From assembly GCA_044344145.1 (NCBI GenBank), contig JBIJDM010000032.1, positions 1 through 17,253 on the forward strand: a DNA stretch of 17,253 nt, in the 5' to 3' direction. Below are positions 7,246 to 14,101 of this stretch, piece by piece; the first letter of the stretch is position 1, and the number at the start of each line of letters is the position of its first letter. The position numbers and the translations under genes are program-made. A model generated the notes under the pieces. It worked only from the letters and a program-made list of their open reading frames with translations. It did no database searches and was not told the origin of the DNA. The stretch is from JBAXGE01 sp044344145 (lineage in GTDB: Bacteria > Planctomycetota > Phycisphaerae > WQYP01).

Positions 7246-7250
7246 CTCCT
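7246..7250 (-). promoter_or_regulatory. Ribosome binding site that fixes a TTG start for the HpnI-like gene
   Basis: The plus strand CTCCT at 7246-7250 reads AGGAG on the minus strand. It lies exactly 6 nt before TTG 7239 and directly against TTG 7245. Normal spacing selects TTG 7239, making the protein two residues shorter than the longest reading. No ATG is available nearby. Confidence 0.6.
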
Positions 7251-7262
7251 AATAATAGTGGT

Positions 7263-7290
7263 ATTGTAAGAGCTAAAGGGTGCGGCGCAA
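7263..7290 (-). promoter_or_regulatory. Possible promoter for the HpnI-like gene
   Basis: TACAAT on the minus strand (7263-7268) matches the -10 consensus at 5 of 6 positions and is the same hexamer as in the mqnE promoter. A poor -35, TTGCGC (7285-7290, 3 of 6), lies 16 nt upstream. The start codon is about 24 nt downstream of the -10. I call this on the -10 and its position only. Confidence 0.3.
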
Positions 7291-7408
7291 ACCGACGTAA
7301 TTGTGAAAAAGTCGGTGGTGTAAGATTTCGCCCCGGACGGCAACATTGCCCGGATAGAGGATTTTTGTACCGCACTTGATCCGGTGCACCAAATAACGAG
7401 GATGCTAC

Positions 7409-8803
7409 ATGGTTAACGTACGACGTGCGCTGGGTTTGAGTATTTTTGCGGTTTCGCTGGCGGCCACGCTGGCCATGACGGGTTGCGGGCCCAAGAATAA
7501 CGTTCCCGCGCTCGGGGCGGAACCCAATGTGCGCTATGCCCGGGACAAGGTATTCCCGGCCGTGGTGAGTCTGGACGTGGCGGAAGAGCGTTTTGTCAAC
7601 GGGCAGGCCCGCACGATTCGCGGTACCGGATCGGGTACGATTATTGATGCCGAGGGGCATATCCTGACCAATTTCCATGTCGCCGGGCGCGGCAAGAAGA
7701 TTGTCGTCACCCTCGCCAACAAAGAAACCATCAAGGGCACGTTGGTCGGGGCGGACCACTGGACCGATCTGGCGCTGGTGAAGCTGGATCCCGAAGAAAT
7801 CAAACGCAAGAATGTTACCTTTACTTATGCCGCAGTGGGCGATTCTGAAAAATTGGAATTAGGCCAGCCCATTCTGGCGATTGGTTCGCCGCGGGGTCTG
7901 GCCCGCACCATGACTTTCGGCATTGTGTCCAATACCGATCGTTACATGGAAGTATCCAGCATTGACGGTTATGAGACCGGCTGGTTTAACAACTGGATTC
8001 AAATTGACGCGGCCATCAACCCCGGCAACTCCGGCGGGCCGTTGGTGAATATGGCCGGTGAGATTGTCGGGATCAATACCCGTGGCGTCACCGGGTCCAA
8101 CAGTCTGGGTTTCAGTGTGCCCAGCAATGTGGCCAAGATGGTCATCGCCGATCTGCTGACCAAGGGTAAAGTCACCCGCAGTTATATTGGCGTGCAGTTC
8201 CAGCCGATGCAGGATTTGGAAGATTTTTATGAAGTGACCGCCAATCAGACCGGGGTGCTGATCGCCTCGGTGGATCCCGAATCCCCGGCTTCGCGGGCGG
8301 GTGTGCAACCCGAAGATGTGCTCGTAGCGATAAACGGTAAGCCCGTGAATGCCCGTTTTCCCGAAGAACTCGCGGCCATCCGGCATATGATTGCCGGTCA
8401 GGCGGTGGATTCGGAAATCAAGTTCACCATCCAACGGCCGCGCAAGAGTCGCGAGATTAAAATGGACATCGCCATCAAGACGGAATTGCTGGAAAGCGCC
8501 ATCGCGGAAGAAGAGAATGTCGCCTCGTGGGGTGCCACCATCCGCAATCTGACCCGGGCGTATCTGCGGGAAAAACGTATGCCCATCATGAAGGGTATCT
8601 TGGTCACCGGCGTGCGCACCAATGTCATGGCGGAGATTGCGGGTCTACGTTCAGATGATATCATTGTCCGGGTCGATGGCAAACCGGTGGAAACGCTGGA
8701 GCAGTTCCGGGCCGTGGTGGCAACCATGGATAAGGCCAAAAAGCCCTTTGCCGTGGATGTGCGGCGCGACCGCAACGAAAAGACGCTGGTGTTCAAACCC
8801 TGA
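7409..8803 (+). CDS. HtrA/DegP-like serine protease with two PDZ domains, probable lipoprotein
   Basis: 464 residues, a periplasmic-type quality-control protease of family S1C. The N-terminus (1-26) is a basic, hydrophobic signal ending in MTGC; C26 is a likely lipidation site, although Met at -3 is not the usual Leu. The trypsin domain has the full triad: H90 in LTNFHVAG, D120 in DHWTDLALVKL and S208 in NPGNSGGPL. PDZ1 spans about 256-356 and PDZ2 about 370-462. ATG 7409 has GAGG 7 nt upstream. The next gene follows after 47 nt with the same type of leader and encodes a related protein lacking the catalytic His, so the two are probably co-expressed from one transcript ending at the terminator at 10336. 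Substrates are unknown; damaged or misfolded envelope proteins are the family norm. Confidence 0.9.
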   Translation: MVNVRRALGLSIFAVSLAATLAMTGCGPKNNVPALGAEPNVRYARDKVFPAVVSLDVAEERFVNGQARTIRGTGSGTIIDAEGHILTNFHVAGRGKKIVVTLANKETIKGTLVGADHWTDLALVKLDPEEIKRKNVTFTYAAVGDSEKLELGQPILAIGSPRGLARTMTFGIVSNTDRYMEVSSIDGYETGWFNNWIQIDAAINPGNSGGPLVNMAGEIVGINTRGVTGSNSLGFSVPSNVAKMVIADLLTKGKVTRSYIGVQFQPMQDLEDFYEVTANQTGVLIASVDPESPASRAGVQPEDVLVAINGKPVNARFPEELAAIRHMIAGQAVDSEIKFTIQRPRKSREIKMDIAIKTELLESAIAEEENVASWGATIRNLTRAYLREKRMPIMKGILVTGVRTNVMAEIAGLRSDDIIVRVDGKPVETLEQFRAVVATMDKAKKPFAVDVRRDRNEKTLVFKP

Positions 8804-8850
8804 CGCATTATTGGTTGGACGGAACTTTATTTTTCACGAGGATCATACGC

Positions 8851-10311
8851 ATGAAAATGATGAAGCAATTACTGACCGCGGCCCTGTTGACCAGCGCCGT
8901 GGCCATGAGTGTGCGGGCGCAGGAATCCCAACCCGCCACGGCACCGGTGGCGGTTGCGGCGGTACCCATCCCGGTGGGGCCGATTACCAACCAACCCGAA
9001 TTTGCCCGCAGTATCAGTGCCAGTTTGGTGCTGGTCGAAGTGACGCTGCGGAATGAAAATGGCTCGCGTGAAGACGCGGGGCAGGGGATTTTGTTGAATG
9101 ATCAGGGGGTGATTCTGGTCAGTGGTGGTTTGGTGCCTGAGATTGTACCCCTCGATTTTATCAAAGACATCAAGGTGCGTGCTCCCGGCGGTAAGTTCCA
9201 GTCGGTTCCGGCCAAAATCCTGGGCCGTTCGCATGATCGGTTGTTTATTTTCCTCAAGGCCGACAAGCCCGTCGCGGGTACCCCGTTGGATTTGAGTCGT
9301 ACCGCCAATCCCGATTTGGGCACGAAACTGTTGGCCGTCGGGCTGATGGGCAAAGATGCCGGCTATGGTACCTATGTAGGCGAAGGGAGCGTCAAGGCCC
9401 GTTTGAATATGCAGCATGAATTGGTGATCTCCAACAGCTTCAGCCTGACCCGGTCTAATAGTCCGGTGTTTGATCTCAACACCGGCGCTTTGCTGGGTTT
9501 GACGATTCCCTCGCAGGGCGAAAATATGCAACTCCGCCTGGGTAATCAGTCCCAGAACGTGGAACTATCCGATTCGGATCAGACCGGTACCTTGATCCCG
9601 TGGAGCGAAGTCGCCGGTATGCTCAAGGAAATTCCCTCCAAGCCCTTTGAGTCCAAACGGGGCTGGTTGGGTATTGACGGGATTACCGGCATCGAAGAAG
9701 ACATGCGGACGCTTTATAAAATTACCCAACCCGCCGGGGTGACGATTGGTTCCGTGGTGCCGGACATGGCTGGCGAAAAAGCCGGTCTGCGTTCCAAAGA
9801 CATTATCCTCACCATCAACGGCAAACCGTTCAGCGACAGCACCGTACCGACCCTGATGGTCCAGCACTACAACCGGGCCACCATGCAGGCCAAGCCGGGC
9901 GATAAAATGGTCCTGGGGATTCTGCGGGATGGCGCGAAACAGGATGTGACCGTGACCTTGGGTGCGTTCCCGAAAATTCCTTCGGAGATGAAGCATATCT
10001 ACAGTCCGCAGGTGGGACTGGTGACCCGTGATGTGGTCTTTGCCGACACCTATACCCGCAAACTCCCGGCGGACCAGAAAGGTGTGATCATCGCGCTGGT
10101 GAAAAATGGCAGCGCTGCCAGTCTGGGTCAGACGCCGCTGGCGGTGGGGATGCTGGTCACCAAAGTGAATGATCAGGAAGTGAACAGCCAGAAGGAATTT
10201 TTGGATTTGGTGGCCAAGGAATTCAAGGACGGCAGCCCGCGTGAAATGGTGTTCGTGGTGATTCAACGCGACGGCTCGACGGCCGTGTGCCGGATTGATC
10301 TGAGCAAGTAA
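8851..10311 (+). CDS. Secreted HtrA-like pseudoprotease with two PDZ domains
   Basis: 486 residues from ATG 8851; an in-frame TTG at 8815 is rejected because 8851 has GAGG about 9 nt upstream and begins a classic signal peptide (MKMMKQLLTAALLTSAVAMS), with cleavage likely after A23. An Ala/Pro/Val-rich linker (25-46) leads to a degenerate trypsin fold: GQGILLNDQGVILVSGG (78-93), HDRLFIFLK (128-136) and RSNSPVFDLNTGALLGL (201-217). Against the upstream protease, His90 aligns with glycine (G93), the Asp is kept (D129), and GNSGGPL becomes SNSPVFD, which keeps Ser204 but loses the glycines that form the oxyanion hole. PDZ domains span about 271-372 and 383-485. It is unlikely to cleave peptides. 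A role as chaperone, PDZ adaptor or hetero-oligomer partner of the upstream protease is an inference from tandem position. Confidence 0.82.
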   Translation: MKMMKQLLTAALLTSAVAMSVRAQESQPATAPVAVAAVPIPVGPITNQPEFARSISASLVLVEVTLRNENGSREDAGQGILLNDQGVILVSGGLVPEIVPLDFIKDIKVRAPGGKFQSVPAKILGRSHDRLFIFLKADKPVAGTPLDLSRTANPDLGTKLLAVGLMGKDAGYGTYVGEGSVKARLNMQHELVISNSFSLTRSNSPVFDLNTGALLGLTIPSQGENMQLRLGNQSQNVELSDSDQTGTLIPWSEVAGMLKEIPSKPFESKRGWLGIDGITGIEEDMRTLYKITQPAGVTIGSVVPDMAGEKAGLRSKDIILTINGKPFSDSTVPTLMVQHYNRATMQAKPGDKMVLGILRDGAKQDVTVTLGAFPKIPSEMKHIYSPQVGLVTRDVVFADTYTRKLPADQKGVIIALVKNGSAASLGQTPLAVGMLVTKVNDQEVNSQKEFLDLVAKEFKDGSPREMVFVVIQRDGSTAVCRIDLSK

Positions 10312-10335
10312 GTACGAGTTTCACTAGCAACCAAC

Positions 10336-10375
10336 TCCCTCCGACATGCCCAAGTGTGTCGGAGGGATTTTTATT
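10336..10375 (+). terminator. Intrinsic terminator after the HtrA pair
   Basis: TCCCTCCGACA (10336-10346) and TGTCGGAGGGA (10357-10367) form a perfect 11-bp stem with a 10-nt loop, followed at once by TTTTTATT (10368-10375). It starts 25 nt after the stop codon at 10311. The convergent hydrolase gene ends inside the T-tract (stop codon at 10371-10373). The opposite flank is not T-rich, so termination should mainly be for the plus strand. Confidence 0.92.
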
Positions 10376-11168
10376 GGCCAGCGCCAGAAATGTTCGCATC
10401 CAGCCAGGTGCGGATGCATTGACCATATAGCGCTTGGTTCCACTCATTGATATTGTGCGGCGCGCCGGGAAATTCTTGCAGTGTGGTATGCGGCCGGCGG
10501 GTGGTCATTTCCTGCGTCAAGGTGGCGCTGAGGATATTACTTTCGCCTCCGCGCAATAGTAACGCCGGACAGCGGCTGGCCAGCCAATCGGCCCAATGAT
10601 CACCGTTGAGTTGTTGCCCGGACTGAACCATATGCTCGGGCTGAAACATCAGTCCCCATCCGTCCGGATGCTCCACCAGGCTTTCCATGAAGTAATGAAT
10701 CGTCTTACCATCGGGGCCGGTGAAGTATTCCACGGCAGCGCGCATGGTGGGGAACCGCCGGGGCCAGCCCAGGCACCACGACAAATCATCCTGACACACC
10801 GCGCCGATATCCTCCACGATCAATCCCTGAAATAACTCCGGTTGTCGGGCGACACTCTGGTACGCATTGACCCCGCCCAGACTATGGCCCAGCAGCACGC
10901 ATGGGGGCAGTTTGAGTGCGGTGATGAACGCCAAAATATCCGCCACATAGTCCTGCCGGGTGTACGAGTCAGGCTTGTCGGATAATCCATGGCCGCGTTG
11001 CTCCAGAGCGATGACCCGGTAACGTGGTCCCAAGTAGGTGGGCAGAAATTTGAAGATTCCCGCCCGGCCAAAGTGCCCGTGTAAACACACCACCGGCAGG
11101 CCGGTACCACCCTGGTCCAGATACGCCAACCGCAGATGATTGACGGTGATATATTGGTACGCATTCAT
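10371..11168 (-). CDS. Alpha/beta-fold hydrolase
   Basis: 265 residues, cytoplasmic, with no signal peptide. The oxyanion loop is CLHGHFG (28-34). The nucleophile elbow is GHSLGG with S96, and the C-terminal histidine is H238 in PGAPHNI. EQRGHGLSDKP (56-66) is typical of esterase, epoxide hydrolase and C-C hydrolase-like members. The usual acid position after strand 7 reads RGGESNILS (206-214), where relatives often have Asp; here N211 occupies it. E209 or D120 (in IVEDIGAV) could substitute. Substrate cannot be predicted. ATG 11168 is preceded by AGGAAG at 9 nt. The gene is divergent from the PfkB kinase across 132 nt and shares its 3' end with the plus-strand terminator. Confidence 0.88.
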   Translation of the reverse strand: MNAYQYITVNHLRLAYLDQGGTGLPVVCLHGHFGRAGIFKFLPTYLGPRYRVIALEQRGHGLSDKPDSYTRQDYVADILAFITALKLPPCVLLGHSLGGVNAYQSVARQPELFQGLIVEDIGAVCQDDLSWCLGWPRRFPTMRAAVEYFTGPDGKTIHYFMESLVEHPDGWGLMFQPEHMVQSGQQLNGDHWADWLASRCPALLLRGGESNILSATLTQEMTTRRPHTTLQEFPGAPHNINEWNQALYGQCIRTWLDANISGAGQ

Positions 11169-11300
11169 GATTCTGTTCTTCCTGACGAGCCGCAGACCGT
11201 GTACCCATTAGCATAACCCGAAAACCCCGGCTTTTCCCGCTTGCTCCGGGGGCCATTAGCCACTACGCTACCGTTTTAATACCCCGTAAGGAGTTCGCGC

Positions 11301-12189
11301 ATGAGTTTGTTGGTTACCGGTTCGATTGGGATTGATAGCGTTACCACCCCGCACGGCACCGCCGATGATGTGATCGGCGGTTCGGCAGTCTATTTCTCGT
11401 GGGCGGCAGCGCCATTTACCAAGGTACGGCTGGTCGGCGTGGTCGGGACCGACTTCCCGCCGGCTTTTGAGGCGGCGTTTGCCCATCCCAATATTGATAT
11501 AACCGGGCTGGAACGGCGCGCGGGCTCCAAGACCTTCCGCTGGAAAGGTACCTACGACAAGACCATGAACGAGGCCACCACGCTGGCGATTGATTTGAAT
11601 GTGCTGGCCGAACAGGGCCTCCAAAGTGGTATTCCTGGCCGCGACGCATCCAAATTTGCAGTTGGAGCTGCTGGCCCAGTGTAAGTCGCCCCGGCTGGCG
11701 ATTGCCGATACCCGGGATTTCTGGATCGAACAGTTTCGCCCGGCGCTGTTGCCGGCGTTGGCCAGCTTTGATGGGCTGGTACTCAATGATGGCGAGGCCC
11801 GATTACTGACCGGCAGCGTGAATTTGGTGGCGGGACTGCGGCAGATTCAAGGCTTGCTCAAGCCCACCGGGGCCAAGATTGTGATTATCAAAAAGGGCGA
11901 ACACGGTTGTCTGGTCGCCATTGGCCAGGACCTGTTCGCGTTGCCCGCATATCCCTTGGAAAAAGTTATTGACCCCACCGGGGCCGGGGATTCGTTTGCG
12001 GGCGGAATGCTGGGCTATCTGGCGGCGGCGGATCAATATGATCTGGCTACCATGAAGAAAGCGGTGGCCGCGGGTACCGTGATGGCAACATTCACGATTG
12101 AGGATTTCTCGCTCCGGCGGATCAGTACCGTGACCCGGGCCGAAATTGATGCCCGCATGGCCACCTATCGCCAGATGTTGGCGCACTAA
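11301..12189 (+). pseudogene. PfkB-family carbohydrate/nucleoside kinase split by a frameshift
   Basis: Two overlapping frames together make one PfkB (ribokinase-family) kinase of about 295 residues. Frame A (11301-11684) has the N-terminal half: MSLLVTGSIGIDSVTTP, then the substrate-side signature GGSAVYFSWAAA and KTFRWKG. Frame B, one base ahead and open from 11599 to 12189, has VVFLAATHPNLQLELL, VLNDGEARLL, and the ATP-site signature DPTGAGDSFAGG with its catalytic Asp. Frame B has a stop codon directly upstream (11596-11598), so the shift falls between 11599 and about 11625. Frame A after LNVLAEQ looks non-coding. AAGGAG lies 7 nt before ATG 11301; frame B has no ribosome site. The junction seems several residues short against remembered homologues, fitting a small deletion. 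A sequencing error or programmed shift is possible. The substrate is unknown. Confidence 0.8.
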
Positions 12190-12205
12190 CCATCGAGACC
12201 TGCTG

Positions 12206-13009
12206 ATGACCCAAGACCCGTCCGATATGGCGTCTGATTCCGCAGTACCCGTGAAGTTTTCGGTGGCGCCGAATCCAAACGTGCCTATCAAAGTCCTGTG
12301 GGGCGATGATGCGGTTTTGGTGTTGTATAAACCTGCCGGGGTGGTGGTACAGCCGGGGCTGGGGCATACCCGCGACACGATTTTGAACGGTCTTTTTGCC
12401 CATTATGGCAAATTTCTGCAAAATTTGGGCGTAAAGCGTGATTATGGTCTGCTGCATCGGCTGGATAAGGATACCTCCGGCATTATGATGGTGGCGCTAC
12501 GGCCCAAGGCGTATGACCTGTTGCGGGAAGACTTTGAGCAGCGGCGAATTGACAAGACCTATGCCACGTTCGTGGCCGGGGTGCCCAAGGTGACGCACGG
12601 GCTGATACAGGCCCGACTCAAGGAAGTGCAAGCGGGGGGGATCAAGAAGGTCATCATCAGCACCACCGGACAGGAGGCAATTTCGGCTTATAAAGTGGTC
12701 AACACGACCAAAAGTAATTCGGCCGCGCTGGTGGATGTGAATATCAAGACCGGTCGGCTGCATCAGGTTCGGGCGCATATGTTGTTTTTGGGAACGCCGG
12801 TGCTGGGGGATTATGTATATACCCATCCCACGATCCGGGGTATCCCCGTGGCCCCGCGGCTATGCCTGCATGCGGTTAAGTTAGGCTTTAAGCACCCTTT
12901 ATTGAAGAAATGGCAGGAGCATACTTGCCCATTTCCGCCAGATATGGCAAGCTATGCAACTAAGCTGGGGCTGGTAGTTCCCTCGGCATATTCAGTATCG
13001 GAGATTTGA
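12206..13009 (+). CDS. RluA/RluD-family pseudouridine synthase without an S4 domain
   Basis: 267 residues from ATG 12206, 16 nt after the kinase stop. The enzyme isomerises uridine to pseudouridine in rRNA or tRNA. The catalytic motif is HRLDKDTSG with D87 as the nucleophile. Other family marks are VLYKPAGVVVQPG (39-51), DKTYATFV and TGRLHQVRAHM. RluC and RluD carry an N-terminal S4 RNA-binding domain; only about 25 residues precede the catalytic domain here, so it resembles RluA-type members and the target uridine is not predictable. A start at 12146 would overlap the kinase and add unrelated residues; it is rejected. The ribosome site at 12206 is weak (GAGA), so translational coupling to the kinase gene is possible, which would make the upstream frameshift matter. 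Its last codons contain the ribosome site of the next gene. Confidence 0.9.
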   Translation: MTQDPSDMASDSAVPVKFSVAPNPNVPIKVLWGDDAVLVLYKPAGVVVQPGLGHTRDTILNGLFAHYGKFLQNLGVKRDYGLLHRLDKDTSGIMMVALRPKAYDLLREDFEQRRIDKTYATFVAGVPKVTHGLIQARLKEVQAGGIKKVIISTTGQEAISAYKVVNTTKSNSAALVDVNIKTGRLHQVRAHMLFLGTPVLGDYVYTHPTIRGIPVAPRLCLHAVKLGFKHPLLKKWQEHTCPFPPDMASYATKLGLVVPSAYSVSEI

Positions 13010-13012
13010 CGA

Positions 13013-13870
13013 GTGGAAGAAGTACCCTATATCTTGCTGCCTGTCTTGGCGCTGCTCGTATCTGCCTTAACACTTATATCCGGGTTTGGTCTGGGCACAT
13101 TATTACTGCCCGCATTTGCGATATTCTTCCCGATTCCTCTGGCCATTGGTATGACGGCATTAGTGCATTTGGCCACGAATGTCTTCAAGTTAATTTATAT
13201 TGGCAAAAATGCGGATCGTTCAATTTTGAAGAGTTTTGGGCTACCGGCAGTTCTGGCCGCGATCGTCGGGGCGGCGTTGATATCATGGATTGGCCACATG
13301 GGCCCGCTGCGCAAATACGAAATGTCGGGTCAGGAACATGAGGTAACACTCATCAAAATCATCGTGGGGATGATTATGGTGGTCTTTACCATGATCGAGA
13401 TCGTGCCCAAGATGACGAATACCAAATTTGACCGGAAAATGCTGCCAGTGGGTGGTATTTTGAGTGGGTTCTTTGGTGGTTTGGCAGGTTTTCAGGGGGC
13501 GCTGCGTTCGGCTTTTCTGTTGCGTTTGGGTTTGAGCCGACAGGCTTTTGCCGCAACCACCATTGTCGTCGCATGCATGGTTGATTTCAGCCGATTATCA
13601 GTGTACACCGTGGATCTGTTCCTGCGGATAAAAAGCACAGAAACCGGCGGAGGGGTCGGTAAGATGACATATCTAATCAAACTCCTCGGTGGAAGCAGTG
13701 ATGATACCCGAAAGATGTGGGTGCTCATTGGTCTGACATCATTAGCGGCTTTTGTGGGTGCCGTTGTCGGGGCGCGGATGGTACGTAAAATTGCGATTCG
13801 AACGGTCCAGATTTTTGTCGGCGTTGTTTTGGTGCTGACGGGTGTGGCCTTGATTCTGGGCTTGGTATAA
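13013..13870 (+). CDS. TauE/SafE (TSUP) family membrane permease
   Basis: 285 residues with GTG 13013 as start, 3 nt after the pseudouridine synthase stop. GGAG lies inside the end of that gene, about 9 nt upstream, so translation is probably coupled. The family exports or imports sulfite, sulfonates and other organic anions. Hydrophobic segments are about 5-27, 29-61, 74-95, 113-131, 144-163, 178-204, 235-255 and 264-284, in the usual two-repeat pattern. Family motifs are SGFGLGTLLLP (23-33) and GFFGGLAGFQGALRSAFL (152-169). A hydrophilic loop (205-233) separates the last segments. Codon use looks less GC-rich than the neighbours by eye. The following 231 nt hold no clear terminator or gene. 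The transported substrate is unknown. Confidence 0.85.
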   Translation: MEEVPYILLPVLALLVSALTLISGFGLGTLLLPAFAIFFPIPLAIGMTALVHLATNVFKLIYIGKNADRSILKSFGLPAVLAAIVGAALISWIGHMGPLRKYEMSGQEHEVTLIKIIVGMIMVVFTMIEIVPKMTNTKFDRKMLPVGGILSGFFGGLAGFQGALRSAFLLRLGLSRQAFAATTIVVACMVDFSRLSVYTVDLFLRIKSTETGGGVGKMTYLIKLLGGSSDDTRKMWVLIGLTSLAAFVGAVVGARMVRKIAIRTVQIFVGVVLVLTGVALILGLV

Positions 13871-14101
13871 ATCTCGTCTGGCAAGCGCGACGTAGTTTAT
13901 GGCTTGATGGAATGCCGGTATGCGGGATACGGTGACGAAGTTTATCGTCCTGCATTTCGCCTTATTGGTACGACCAGTCTGATCTGTGGTGGAAGTTTTG
14001 CCTGATCACGCGTCGGCCAGATTTACTCACAACTACGCAATTCGTTTGGTTTTGGATGGTTTGAATGTGAATAACCGTTGCCACCATATTACGGAGATGG
14101 G

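Noticed and set aside
7309..7334. TTGTGA ... TAAGAT as a promoter for the HtrA gene
   Set aside because: The spacer is only 14 nt and the -10 is weak; no better pair was found upstream of 7409.
6986..7759. A 257-codon minus-strand frame spanning the divergent region and the start of the HtrA gene
   Set aside because: It overlaps the starts of both neighbouring genes in the wrong frame or strand, and it would remove the promoter region of both.
13914..13931. CCGGTAT/ATACGG imperfect hairpin downstream of the permease
   Set aside because: It has a bulge and is not followed by a T-tract, so termination is unsupported.
13907..14005. A 32-codon plus-strand frame in the gap between the permease and the GH2 gene
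   Set aside because: There is no ribosome site, no recognisable motif and no sign of codon bias; it could occur by chance.
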